A stretch of 64,000 bases of DNA from Verrucomicrobiota bacterium (GCA_014193315.1 BJHS01000005.1:1-64000); one strand, 5' to 3'. Counted from the stretch's first letter, positions 18,570 through 27,864 are shown. Notes: generated by a model from the letters alone, not told the origin. A program made the numbers and translations.

Positions 18570-20041
18570 CGGGGCATGGCGTGGCGGAGGATTTCCTCCT
18601 GGTTGGTCTGGCGTGGGTTGAGTTCGGCGGAGAGTTCCCCTTGCCGGAGGACAAGGATGCGGTGGGTCAAGGCGAGGATTTCGGGGAGTTCCGACGAGAC
18701 CAGCAACACGGCGGTGCCCTGGGCGGAAAGGCGTCCGATGAGCGCGTAGATCTCGGCCTTGGCGCCGATGTCGATGCCGCGGGTGGGCTCGTCAAGAATC
18801 AGGACTTCCGGGGCGGCGAGCAATGCCCGGGCGAGCAGGACCTTCTGCTGGTTGCCGCCGCTGAGTTGCTGGATCGCTTGGGCTGGCCCGCTGGACTTGA
18901 TCGCAAAATCCGCCGCCGCCTGTCGGGTGACGGCCTTTTCGGCGGACGCATCGACGACCGCGCCGCGGCAGTAGTGGCGGAGCGCGGCCAAGGTCAGGTT
19001 GTGCTGGACGCTCATGGCGGGGATGATGCCGGAGCCCTTGCGGTCTTCGGTGAGCATCCCGATCCCGGCGGTTAAACCGTCAGCGGGAGAGGTCAGGACG
19101 AGAGGTTTGCCCAGCAGGCGGATCGCGCCGGCGTCGGCGGGTTGCAGCCCGTAGATCGCGCTGACGACCTCGGTGCGGCCAGCGCCCATGAGTCCGGCCA
19201 GCCCGAGCACCTCGCCGCGGCGCAGCGTGAAGGAGATGTCGCGGTAGGCCGGCTCGCGGGTGAGCTGTGTGACCGTGAGGATGACTTCGCCAGGCGTCGT
19301 GGTGACCGGCGGGAAGACCTGCGCGAGCTCGCGGCCGACCATTTGCGTGATGAGGGATGCCGGTGTGAATTCGCCCGCGGGCTTTGTCGCGACGAGGTGG
19401 CCGTCGCGCAAGACCGAGATACGGTCGGCGAGCCGGAAGACTTCATCCATCTTATGCGTCGTGTAGACCACGGTGACCCCGCGCTGTCGGAGGGTCGCGA
19501 TGGCCTTGAATAAAGCGGACACCTCGTGGTCGGACAGCGCCGCCGTCGGCTCGTCCATCAAGATGACATCCGCCTGACGGGCCAAAGCCTTGGCGATCTC
19601 GACCACCTGCATCTGCGCCACGGAGAGGGTGCGCATTGGGCGACTGGTCTCGAGGTCCGTGCCGAGTTGCCGGAGCCACGTGGTGGCTTGCCGGTGCAGC
19701 TCGGCGTGGTCGACCCAGCCCCAGGCGTTCACGGGTTCCATCCCGAGCATGAGGTTCTCCGCGACGGTGAGGTCGGGGATCGGCATCAGCTCCTGATGCA
19801 CCATCGCGATGCCTTGCGTGAGGGCGTCGTGCGGGGTGGCGAAGCGCACCGACCGGCCGCGCCACTGGATCTCGCCGCCGTCCGGACGGTACAGGCCGGC
19901 GAGCAGCTTCATCAGGGTCGACTTGCCGGCGCCGTTTTCGCCCATCAACGCATGGACCTCGCCGGGGCGGAAGTCCAACGAAACGTCCAGCAGCACGGAC
20001 AGACCTCCGAAGGTCTTCGTCAGCTGGCAGGCGCGGAGCAT
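18566..20041 (-). CDS. ABC sugar transporter ATPase with two nucleotide-binding domains (RbsA-like)
   Basis: This 491-residue protein carries two ABC domains in tandem, as in RbsA/MglA. The first has Walker A GENGAGKSTLMKLLAG near residue 34, signature LSVAQMQVVEIAKAL and Walker B VILMDEPTAAL. The second has a degenerate Walker A (GLMGAGRTEVVSAIYG), signature LSGGNQQKVLLARALL and Walker B VLILDEPTRGIDIG. Loss of the canonical lysine in the second site is normal for this class. It energises uptake through the neighbouring permease. It is the third gene of the six-gene leftward operon, 6 bases after the DUF1080 gene. Confidence 0.95.
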   Translation of the reverse strand: MLRACQLTKTFGGLSVLLDVSLDFRPGEVHALMGENGAGKSTLMKLLAGLYRPDGGEIQWRGRSVRFATPHDALTQGIAMVHQELMPIPDLTVAENLMLGMEPVNAWGWVDHAELHRQATTWLRQLGTDLETSRPMRTLSVAQMQVVEIAKALARQADVILMDEPTAALSDHEVSALFKAIATLRQRGVTVVYTTHKMDEVFRLADRISVLRDGHLVATKPAGEFTPASLITQMVGRELAQVFPPVTTTPGEVILTVTQLTREPAYRDISFTLRRGEVLGLAGLMGAGRTEVVSAIYGLQPADAGAIRLLGKPLVLTSPADGLTAGIGMLTEDRKGSGIIPAMSVQHNLTLAALRHYCRGAVVDASAEKAVTRQAAADFAIKSSGPAQAIQQLSGGNQQKVLLARALLAAPEVLILDEPTRGIDIGAKAEIYALIGRLSAQGTAVLLVSSELPEILALTHRILVLRQGELSAELNPRQTNQEEILRHAMPR

Positions 20042-20047
20042 GGCGGC

Positions 20048-20914
20048 TTACTTCGCCAGCGGGTAGGCAGGCGGGATGTCGCCGGCCACTTCTTTCGGCC
20101 AGGCGGTCAGCGGCCGGATCTCGAGGCGGCGGTACTCGCATTCGGCGGCCTCGGATTGGATCTGCAGTCTACCAGCCTTCAAGGGGATGTCGTGGTCGGA
20201 GCCCTTCTCGCGGTAACGGGAGTTCAGGATCACGTTCACCGTTCGGCCGTTCAGGCGGAAGACCGCGTTTCCGTCCAAGGAGTAGACCTCGACGACATTC
20301 CACTCGCCCGAAGGCTTCTCTTGGTAATCGGTGCCATGCCAGACGCGGTTCCGCATCATGCGTACGGGGGCCTTTGGGTCGTAGACGACTGTCTTGCCTT
20401 CATCGCGGGCAGGCACGTCGATGATCGCGCCAGCGATGGGCCACCAATCGCCGATGTCGCCTTCTTGGACCTGGCATTCTTGGCTGCGCATCCAGTTCTT
20501 GCCGCCCGCGCCATGTTCGCCGACGCAGTAGATCAGGATCCCGTTGTCGCGGACCGCGTTGAGGCGGGGCTCCCACTTCTTCGTCCCCCATCGCTGTTGC
20601 GTGCGCAGGTGGAAGTTATCGTAGGACTTCAGAGACGTCAGGCCGCCGAAGACTTGGCCGGTAATATGCAGGACCGGTTCGCCGTCGACGAGCTTCGCCG
20701 TGTAGACGGCGAGCGGGTCGCGGTTGAGGCCGAGGACGGGGTCTTCCTTCGCGGTAGCACCACGGACGTAGCCGGGCACATCATAGGAACGATGCGGCAC
20801 GCCCAGCCACTTCTCCCATTGTGATAATTTCTCATCGAGCAGCGGGGTGAAGACCGGTTCTTCCGCGGCGAAAGCTGCCACGGTCAAACCACACAGTAAA
20901 AACAAGGGTCGCAT
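20048..20914 (-). CDS. Secreted DUF1080 (3-keto-disaccharide hydrolase family) protein
   Basis: The protein has 288 residues from ATG at 20914, which starts a clean signal peptide (MRPLFLLCGLTVAAFAAEE); an upstream ATG at 20935 would overlap the preceding gene by 11 bases. The body is a concanavalin-like beta sandwich with DUF1080 marks: VFTPLLDEKLSQWEKW, YDNFHLRTQQRWG, GILIYCVGEHG, SQECQVQEGDIGDWW and the closing LQIQSEAAECEYRRLEIRPL. Some family members hydrolyse 3-keto-glycosides, hence the newer name. Its place between an esterase and a monosaccharide importer suggests it releases the imported sugar in the periplasm; that is inference. Confidence 0.88.
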   Translation of the reverse strand: MRPLFLLCGLTVAAFAAEEPVFTPLLDEKLSQWEKWLGVPHRSYDVPGYVRGATAKEDPVLGLNRDPLAVYTAKLVDGEPVLHITGQVFGGLTSLKSYDNFHLRTQQRWGTKKWEPRLNAVRDNGILIYCVGEHGAGGKNWMRSQECQVQEGDIGDWWPIAGAIIDVPARDEGKTVVYDPKAPVRMMRNRVWHGTDYQEKPSGEWNVVEVYSLDGNAVFRLNGRTVNVILNSRYREKGSDHDIPLKAGRLQIQSEAAECEYRRLEIRPLTAWPKEVAGDIPPAYPLAK

Positions 20915-20924
20915 CGCAGTGGGC

Positions 20925-21872
20925 TTAGCGGACATCGCGCCAGAGCCACTTGAGGGCTTCGGGCATCAGCATGGCGCCGTGACGCGGGTTGTGCGTGCCT
21001 TCGCCCATCACGAATTGATAATCGTACCCCTTGGCCTTCCAGGCGTCGGCCATCTTCTGATTCGCTTCAGGCCAGGAGCCGTGTTGGTTGTTCAGGTCAT
21101 GGGTGCCGTCTTGGGAGTAGACGCGGATATCCTTCTTCGGTTCGGCGAGGACCATCTCCGGAAACTTGTTGCCGCCGCGGATATTGGTGAAGCTGCCGAT
21201 AGTCGTGAAGACTTTGCTGAAGGCATCGGGACGCTGCCAGGCGGCGTTGAAGGCGCAGATGCCGCCGGAAGAAGCGCCCGCGATGGCACGGCGCTTAGCG
21301 TCTTTAGAGATTTTGACGCCTTTGGATTCGGCTAGAGGGATCATCTCCTCGAGCAGGAACGTGACATACTTGTCGGTGACGCTGTCATATTCGAAGGCGC
21401 GGTTGGCCTTACCGAGCGGCCTACCATCCTTGCCCTTGCCGGTGGGGTTATTCTTGTCGGGGGCGAAGCCGGGGTCGATGAACAAGGCGGCCGTGAGGGG
21501 CATCTTGCCTTCGGCAATCAAGTTATCGAAGACCACCGGCACGCGCCAGTTACCCTTCGTGTTCACATAGCCACTGCCGTCCTGGAAAACCATGAGCGCG
21601 AGCTCGGATTTTCCGTCATACTTGGCGGGTACGTAGAGGTGCCACCTGCGGGAGAAGCCTGGGAACGTCTTGGAATCCTCCAGAGTGTACGTCGTGACTT
21701 TCCCTTTGGCGACGTTGTCCTTCTCCTGGGAATCTGGCCCGAGGACGTACTGGCTGTCCCAGTCTTTCTTGGTTTCGGAGGCGGTAGGCGCCTTGGGAGC
21801 AGCAGTTTGGGCGGAGGCCACGGAGGCCAGCCCGGCCAGTAGGCAGGGCAGAAGGGTACGGAGGGAGCGCAT
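20925..21872 (-). CDS. Secreted alpha/beta-hydrolase esterase (enterochelin esterase-like)
   Basis: This 315-residue protein has a signal peptide ending near SVASAQ. The fold matches the putative esterase family (Esterase_D/Fes-like), which also contains feruloyl and acetyl-xylan esterases. The nucleophile elbow is AGASSGGICAF and a likely catalytic His lies in GEGTHNPRHGAM near the C-terminus. The RRWHLYVPAKYDGKSELALM segment is the characteristic first strand pair. It is the first gene of the importer operon, so deacylation of a plant or algal polysaccharide side group ahead of sugar uptake is a reasonable guess. The substrate is not visible in the sequence. Confidence 0.87.
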   Translation of the reverse strand: MRSLRTLLPCLLAGLASVASAQTAAPKAPTASETKKDWDSQYVLGPDSQEKDNVAKGKVTTYTLEDSKTFPGFSRRWHLYVPAKYDGKSELALMVFQDGSGYVNTKGNWRVPVVFDNLIAEGKMPLTAALFIDPGFAPDKNNPTGKGKDGRPLGKANRAFEYDSVTDKYVTFLLEEMIPLAESKGVKISKDAKRRAIAGASSGGICAFNAAWQRPDAFSKVFTTIGSFTNIRGGNKFPEMVLAEPKKDIRVYSQDGTHDLNNQHGSWPEANQKMADAWKAKGYDYQFVMGEGTHNPRHGAMLMPEALKWLWRDVR

Positions 21873-21923
21873 CGGGGTCAGGTCAATGAAGCAGAGCCCC
21901 CAAGGGTGACAAGCCCAAGTGCC

Positions 21924-23216
21924 TTACTTCGTGGGTTCTTGGCCGACTTTCCGCAGGTGCCAGAGTTCCGGGAATCGCCAGTGGGTGAGGCCCATCACCC
22001 CAAAGGTCGCCAAGCCCCCAAAGACTACCGAATTGACGGTCCCCAGGAGCCGGGCGGCGAGGCCCGATTCGGCCATCCCCAGTTCATTGGAGCACCCGAT
22101 AAAGACAGCCGTCACCGCGGAGACTCGGCCCATCATTTCAGGCGGGACGGTCGTTTGCAGGATGGTCTGGCGGATGATGACATTCACGGCGTCCGCCGCG
22201 CCCGAGATCAGCAGGAATAAGAATGATAGAACGAACGCGGCTTGGAGGCCGAACCCGAGTTCACTGGCGAGCGGGATGGAAAGTCCGAAGCCGATGATGC
22301 AGATTCCGAAGACCGCGAAGGACGCATAGAGGGCGGGGCCGGCCCGCTCTAAGGGCGGGCGGATAATCAGGTAAATGGACATGACCACGGCGCCCATCGA
22401 GGTCGCGGCCCGGAGGAGGCCAAAACCTAATTCGTCGACCCCGAGCATCTGGGCAAAGATTGGCAGCAGGGCGACGGCCCCACCGAGGAGCACGGCGAAG
22501 AGGTCCATCGTGAACGCGCCGAGCATGATGCGATGGTTGCGCATGAAACGAATCCCTGCAGCGAGGCTTTGTAAGATCGGCTCAGGGGTCCGCGTCTGCA
22601 GGAGCTGCGTCGGCTTCAGCAGGCTGGTGGTAACGAGCGAACCGGCGAAGCAGCCCAGCATGATTCCATAAGCTAGGGGTTCGTCGCCCAGCCAGAGCAG
22701 TAGACCAGCGAGGCCCGGGCCGATGACGCAGGCGAGTTCGAAGAGCGTATTGCGCCAGCGGACGCCGCTCGGGATGAGTTCGCGTGGGATGAGCTCGGCG
22801 ATCATCGCCTGACGGGCGGTGGTGAGGAAACTACGGGCCAGGCCGCCCAGCATGACTAACGTGTAGAGCAGGGTAAGTTGCAGCCAGGTCTCCAACTTGA
22901 GCATGCTCTGCGTGAACAGTACGATGCCCAGTAAGGTCATCGCGGCCATGGCTAAGCGCGCGATACGTCGACGATTATGGGTATCCGCCACGTGTCCGGC
23001 AAAGAGCACAGCCGCCACGAACGGGACCACTTCCGCAAAGCCGATGGCTCCAAGTGCCAAGGCAGCCGTTTGAGTGTCGGACTCAGTCAACTGGAAGACC
23101 TGCCAAGCCACCGCGACGCCTTGAATCTGGATACCGAGTGTGCCGAGCACAATCGCGCCGAGGTACAGGCGGAACGAACCGTGGTGAACGGCGGAGGCCT
23201 GGGGCGCGGTGGACAT
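21924..23216 (-). CDS. MFS transporter (EntS/MFS_3-like)
   Basis: This 430-residue inner-membrane protein shows about 12 hydrophobic helices. The N-terminal half contains the MFS loop 2-3 motif as GHVADTHNRRRIARLA, and the overall pattern (VAVAWQVFQLTESDTQTAALALGAIGFAEVVPF) resembles the MFS_3 group that includes the enterobactin exporter EntS. Substrate and direction are uncertain; export of a small molecule is most likely. It lies 51 bases upstream of the esterase gene on the same strand, so it may share the transcript, but its role does not obviously fit uptake of the same sugar. Confidence 0.88.
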   Translation of the reverse strand: MSTAPQASAVHHGSFRLYLGAIVLGTLGIQIQGVAVAWQVFQLTESDTQTAALALGAIGFAEVVPFVAAVLFAGHVADTHNRRRIARLAMAAMTLLGIVLFTQSMLKLETWLQLTLLYTLVMLGGLARSFLTTARQAMIAELIPRELIPSGVRWRNTLFELACVIGPGLAGLLLWLGDEPLAYGIMLGCFAGSLVTTSLLKPTQLLQTRTPEPILQSLAAGIRFMRNHRIMLGAFTMDLFAVLLGGAVALLPIFAQMLGVDELGFGLLRAATSMGAVVMSIYLIIRPPLERAGPALYASFAVFGICIIGFGLSIPLASELGFGLQAAFVLSFLFLLISGAADAVNVIIRQTILQTTVPPEMMGRVSAVTAVFIGCSNELGMAESGLAARLLGTVNSVVFGGLATFGVMGLTHWRFPELWHLRKVGQEPTK

Positions 23217-23244
23217 CGCGCCGAGTTAGGGCGGGAGCGACCTG

Positions 23245-24681
23245 CTAGGCAATCACGGCTTTAACCACGTGACCGGCGATGTCCGTCAAACGGTAGTAAC
23301 GCCCTTGGAACTTGAAGGTCTGACGTTCGTGATCAACGCCGAGCAGGTGCTGCATGGTGGCGTGCAAGTCGTGGACGTGGACGGGATCCTTGACGATGTT
23401 GTAGCCGAATTCATCGGTCTGCCCGTAGGCTTGCCCGCCTTTAACACCGCCGCCGGCCATCCAAAGGCTGAAGCAGCGCGGGTGGTGGTCACGGCCGTAG
23501 TTGCCCTTAGTAATCTTACCTTGGCTGTAGGCGGTGCGGCCAAACTCTCCGCCGGAGATCACGAGCGTGTCCTCGAGGAGGCCGCGTTGTTTTAGGTCCT
23601 TTATAAGAGCCGCGGAGGCTTGGTCGGTCTGGTTACACTGGCGGGAGATGCCGCCAGGCAGGCCGCCATGCTGGTCCCAGCCTTGGTGGAAGAGTTGGAC
23701 GAAGCGGACGCCTTTTTCAATCAGTCGGCGGGCCTGCAGGCAGTTGGCGGCGAACGAACCAGGCGTCTTGACGCTGTCACCGTACATGGCGAGCGTTGCC
23801 GCTGATTCTTTGGAGAAGTCGGCAACTTCGGGTACGCTCGTTTGCATGCGGTAAGCCATCTCGGCTTGGGCCAGACGGGCATCGACCTCGGGGTCGAGTT
23901 CGTTGGCACGTTGATCGGCGTTTAACTTACCGAGGGTGTCGAGCATGCCGCGTCGGGCGTGCGGAGAAACGCCTTCAGGGTTCGTCAAATAAAGTACGGG
24001 TTCCTTGCCGGCCTTGAACTGGACGCCTTGGTGTTCCGAGGGCAGGAAGCCCGAGCCCCACAGGCGGGAGTAGAGCGGCTGGTCCTTACTCGCATCCTGC
24101 GAGACCATGACGATGAAAGCCGGTAGGTTTTCGTTCATGCTACCGAGGCCGTACGAAGCCCATGCGCCCATGGAGGGTCGGCCCGCGACTTGATTACCCG
24201 AGCAGAAGAACGTGATGGCCGGGTCGTGGTTAATCGCCTCGGTGTGCATCGAGCGGATGACGCAGAGGTCGTCCGCCATTTCGCCGGTGTGCGTCAGAAG
24301 GTCGCTATATTCGACGCCTGACTTCCCATACTTCTTAAAGTTAGTGAAGGAACCGGCGAGCGGGAGCGTCGCCTGGTAACCGCTCATGCCGGTGAGCCGT
24401 TGGCCTTGGCGGACCGAATCGGGGAGCGGCTGCATATGGCGTTCGCGCAGCAGCGGTTTGGGGTCGAGGGTTTCGAACTGCGACGGGCCGCCAGCTTGGA
24501 AGAGGTAGATCACTCGCTTAGCCTTGCCCGGGAAGTGCGTGCCCTTAGGCAGCGCCGCCGCGTGGGCATCTCCCATGATACCGCGCATGGCAAGGGCACC
24601 GAGGCCGAGGGCAGATGCGCCGAGGAAGTGGCGCCGCGTGTGCTGCATGAGGCCGTCGTAACTAGGGAGGGGGTGGCTCAT
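23245..24681 (-). CDS. DUF1501 domain protein (sulfatase-like), Tat-exported, second copy
   Basis: This 478-residue protein has the Tat motif HTRRHFLGASALGLGALAM about 14 residues from the start. It is a clear paralogue of the DUF1501 gene at 11.2-12.6 kb: both share SQFE(M/T)(F/L)DPKP, TEAINH(E/D)PA, FH(R/Q)GWDQHG, GGEFGRT(V/A)YSQG and YGRDHHPR. It follows its DUF1553 partner by four bases. The two pairs keep the same gene order but differ in sequence throughout, so they look like old paralogues and not a recent tandem duplication. The activity is unknown; the fold is related to alkaline phosphatase and sulfatase. Confidence 0.92.
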   Translation of the reverse strand: MSHPLPSYDGLMQHTRRHFLGASALGLGALAMRGIMGDAHAAALPKGTHFPGKAKRVIYLFQAGGPSQFETLDPKPLLRERHMQPLPDSVRQGQRLTGMSGYQATLPLAGSFTNFKKYGKSGVEYSDLLTHTGEMADDLCVIRSMHTEAINHDPAITFFCSGNQVAGRPSMGAWASYGLGSMNENLPAFIVMVSQDASKDQPLYSRLWGSGFLPSEHQGVQFKAGKEPVLYLTNPEGVSPHARRGMLDTLGKLNADQRANELDPEVDARLAQAEMAYRMQTSVPEVADFSKESAATLAMYGDSVKTPGSFAANCLQARRLIEKGVRFVQLFHQGWDQHGGLPGGISRQCNQTDQASAALIKDLKQRGLLEDTLVISGGEFGRTAYSQGKITKGNYGRDHHPRCFSLWMAGGGVKGGQAYGQTDEFGYNIVKDPVHVHDLHATMQHLLGVDHERQTFKFQGRYYRLTDIAGHVVKAVIA

Positions 24682-24685
24682 GGGA

Positions 24686-27600
24686 TTAGCGGGAAGTCAC
24701 GGCGGCATCGCTCGCCAAGATGGTGGAACAGACGAGCGTGAGCGCGGCCAAGGCCGGGTCAGCTGAGATGGCCGCGGCTTTGGCCGGGGTGGCGGCACGC
24801 TTGCCCTTGGGCTCGGCCTTGGCCTTCGGGTCGGGCTTTGGTTCGGTCGCAACGGGCTCGACGGGGGCGACGGGAGTGAGTTGCGCCAGCTGAGCTTTCT
24901 GTTGGGTGTAGAGTTCCACTAACGCGGTGAGCTCAGTCGGGCGCGGCGAACGAGTGCAGATATGACGGAACGCCAAGGTAATCTGGTCTTTAGGATCGGT
25001 GGCTTCCTTGCTGACGCGTAAGGCGATTAGCTGGGCCGACTCCACGAAGCCGGGATTATTCAGCAGCACCAGCGCTTGCAGCGGCGTATTGGTGTTCAGT
25101 CGCTTGGGTTGGCAGACCTCGCGGGAGCCCGCGTCGAAAATCAGCATATTATCCGGCGGGGAGGTGCGTTTACGGAAGGTGTAGACGCTCCGGCGATGGG
25201 CGTTTTCTTGCACGCTGGCTCCGCCGACTTTCTCCACGAGTTTGCCGGAGGCCAAGAGGGCTTGGTCGCGGACCATCTCAGCGGTCAGGCGGAGGACCGG
25301 GCCGCGAGCGAGCCAGAGGTTGGCGGGGTCTTTTTCACGGGCCGCTGCCGAAGGGGTCGACGCCTGTTGGAACGTTGCGCTCAGCACCAGTCGACGGAGC
25401 ATCGCCTTCGTGTTCCAGCCGCCACGGACGAAGTCGACGGCGAGGGTATCGAGTAATTCCGGGTGCGTCGCTTGGTCGCCTTGCAGGCCGAGGTTCTCGC
25501 TCGAAGCGACGAGGCCGTTGCCAAAGACATGCGCCCACAGTCGATTGACGGCCACGCGGGCGGTTAGCGGGTTTTTCGGGTCAGTCAGCCAGCGGGCGAG
25601 GCCGAGTCGATTGCGCGGCAACTTATCGTCCCACGGGAAGATGCGGGTGGGCACGCCAGGCTCGCACGGCTTGGTGAGGTCGGGCTTATCGTATTCACCG
25701 CGGGTGAGCACGTAGGCCTTAGGCGCCAAAGGCGAATGCTCCATCGCGAAGAACGCGGGCACGGATTCCTGATGAGCGGCGAGATCGCGGCGCGCCTGTT
25801 GGAGTTTCTTCCAGGCTTCTTGGTAGGCCGTGTCCGTACGTTCGCGAGCGTGCATCTGCTGCAGGGCTTTGGGTAGCGTCGACGGGTCGAGGCCGTGGAG
25901 GCTCGCCACCTCAACAGCGGTCAGCGCTTGGTTCCAGAGCTGAACCTCATCGAGGGAGCCGTTACGGAAGCCGGCATCACGCGTGCGTGAGCCGATTTCG
26001 AGGGCGTTGTTGCGCGACTTGGCGTGAAGCGTGTCGCGCACGACCGTCGTGGCGATCTCGCGGCCATCTAAGTAGAGGTGGAGGCCGGAGGCCTGAGAAG
26101 AGCCGTCATAGGTGGCCGTGAGGCGATGCCACGCGTTAAGCGGCAGTTCGGTTTTGGTGATGATAGAGACCGCGCTATTGGGCCAGAGGTGAATCATGCT
26201 CCAGCGGAGTTTCCCCTCGGTGACCAGCAGTTCCACGCCAGTTGCATCGCCGTCGCCGGTGTAGAAGCCAGTGGAATGCAGGACGGTGGCGCGGGTGTTC
26301 TTTTCACCGAAGCGGATGAACGCGGAGAAAGTGAAAGGTTCGAACCGGCCCAGTTGGCGGAAGTCGGGGAGGATGAAACCCGCATCGCCATCGAACTTAA
26401 CCCCTTGGCCTTTCACGCCCGGGGTCAGTTGCAGGTCGTCGGGGTCGCTGCGGCGTTCAAACTTTGCGGGCTTACCGTTGGCGATGGCATTGTCGGCGCC
26501 CGTTATGGTGAACACATCTAGCGGAAGGTGCACGATGGGGGCGGCCGGAGCGGTCGCTCCGAGGTTGGCTAAAGACGGAGTCGGGATGGCCGCTAGCGCT
26601 TTTTCGGCGGCGACGATGGCCGCCTTTAAATGTTGTTCCTTGGTGCGCTCGGCGTCGGACTTGAATAGGCGCACGAACGGCGGCGGAACCTCGCCGTGAT
26701 AGGAGAGTAGGCCATTCTCGTTTTGGTCACCGAACAGGGCGGCCATCGAATAATAGTCCTTTTGCGAAATGGGGTCGTACTTGTGGTCGTGGCAGCGCGC
26801 GCACTCCATCGTCAAACCCATGAAGCTGTAGCTCGCCGTACTGACGCGGTCGTTGATGCCGTCTTGGCGGAATTCCTCAGCGATGGAGCCACCTTCGAAC
26901 GTCATCCGGTGTAAGCGATTAAAAGCCGTAGCGACGCGTTGGTCCTGGGTCGGATTGGGTCGGAGGTCGCCCGCCAGCTGCTCGGTTAGGAATTGATCGT
27001 AAGGCTTATTGTCATTGAGCGCTTGCAGGACCCAGTCGCGCCAGGGCCAAGCGAACATCCCATTGTCCCCGGTGTAGCCCCAAGTGTCGGCGTAACGCGA
27101 GAGGTCGAGCCAGCTGACGGCGAGGTGTTCACCGAAGCGTGGGGAAGCGAGGAGGGCATCGACGCGCTTCTCGTAGGCGTTGGGGGATTTGTCGGCGAGG
27201 AAGGCATCGACCTCGGCGGTCGTTGGCGGGAGGCCGGTCAGGGCCAAGGAGGCCCGGCGAAGGAGCGTCACGCGGTCGGCGGGAGCGGAGGGCTTCAAGC
27301 CGACTTGGGCGGCCTTCGCGGCCACGAAATGATCGAGCGGATCCTTGGGCCAAGCCGCATCGACCACTTTGGGCAGTGGGTAGGCCTGCGGTGTGACGAA
27401 GCCCCAGTGCCGGTCATACTTCGCCCCTTGTTTGATCCAGCGGGTCAGAATATCTTTTTCTGACGCCGTCAGCGGCCGGTGCAGTTCCGGCGGCGGCATG
27501 ATATCGTCCTCGGCTTTCGCGTTGATCCGGGCGATGATGGCGCTCTTGGTCAGGTCGCCGGGCACGATGGCCCTCTCCCCGCTCTTCAAGGCCTTCGTCG

Positions 27601-27784
27601 CGCCTTCGAACTCATCCAGACGCAGCCCGGCCTTACGACCTTTGTCCGCGTCGGGTCCGTGGCACCCAAAGCAACGGTCGGACAGGATGGGGCGAACCTC
27701 GCGGTTGAAGTCGACGGGGTCCGCCGCCCCGAGGGCGCCAGCGAGGAGCAAGGGGAAGGGAAGTAATAACTTTCGGAGAGGCAC
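24686..27784 (-). CDS. PSCyt1/DUF1549/LamG/DUF1553 protein, second copy
   Basis: From GTG at 27784 the protein has 1032 residues and a well-formed signal peptide (MPLRKLLLPFPLLLAGALGA); a TTG six codons upstream is also possible. The heme motif CFGCH is at 38-42, followed by MPPPELHRPLTASEKDIL. DUF1549 follows (SWLDLSRYADTWGYTGDNG, MECARCHDHKYDP with another CxxCH), then a LamG-like insert at about 420-620 and DUF1553 (ARVAVNRLWAHVFGNGLV, NTPLQALVLLNNPGFVESAQ). A lysine- and proline-rich tail (PVATEPKPDPKAKAEPKGKR) precedes the last helix. It pairs with the DUF1501 gene four bases downstream. It should be periplasmic and heme-binding; its reaction is unknown. Confidence 0.91.
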   Translation of the reverse strand: MPLRKLLLPFPLLLAGALGAADPVDFNREVRPILSDRCFGCHGPDADKGRKAGLRLDEFEGATKALKSGERAIVPGDLTKSAIIARINAKAEDDIMPPPELHRPLTASEKDILTRWIKQGAKYDRHWGFVTPQAYPLPKVVDAAWPKDPLDHFVAAKAAQVGLKPSAPADRVTLLRRASLALTGLPPTTAEVDAFLADKSPNAYEKRVDALLASPRFGEHLAVSWLDLSRYADTWGYTGDNGMFAWPWRDWVLQALNDNKPYDQFLTEQLAGDLRPNPTQDQRVATAFNRLHRMTFEGGSIAEEFRQDGINDRVSTASYSFMGLTMECARCHDHKYDPISQKDYYSMAALFGDQNENGLLSYHGEVPPPFVRLFKSDAERTKEQHLKAAIVAAEKALAAIPTPSLANLGATAPAAPIVHLPLDVFTITGADNAIANGKPAKFERRSDPDDLQLTPGVKGQGVKFDGDAGFILPDFRQLGRFEPFTFSAFIRFGEKNTRATVLHSTGFYTGDGDATGVELLVTEGKLRWSMIHLWPNSAVSIITKTELPLNAWHRLTATYDGSSQASGLHLYLDGREIATTVVRDTLHAKSRNNALEIGSRTRDAGFRNGSLDEVQLWNQALTAVEVASLHGLDPSTLPKALQQMHARERTDTAYQEAWKKLQQARRDLAAHQESVPAFFAMEHSPLAPKAYVLTRGEYDKPDLTKPCEPGVPTRIFPWDDKLPRNRLGLARWLTDPKNPLTARVAVNRLWAHVFGNGLVASSENLGLQGDQATHPELLDTLAVDFVRGGWNTKAMLRRLVLSATFQQASTPSAAAREKDPANLWLARGPVLRLTAEMVRDQALLASGKLVEKVGGASVQENAHRRSVYTFRKRTSPPDNMLIFDAGSREVCQPKRLNTNTPLQALVLLNNPGFVESAQLIALRVSKEATDPKDQITLAFRHICTRSPRPTELTALVELYTQQKAQLAQLTPVAPVEPVATEPKPDPKAKAEPKGKRAATPAKAAAISADPALAALTLVCSTILASDAAVTSR

Positions 27785-27864
27785 GGGGATGAGACCATAC
27801 AACCGAGCCGGAGGTTCCTGTCCACGACAACCGCCGCGGGTTTATTAATGAAGCCTTCTGATGG

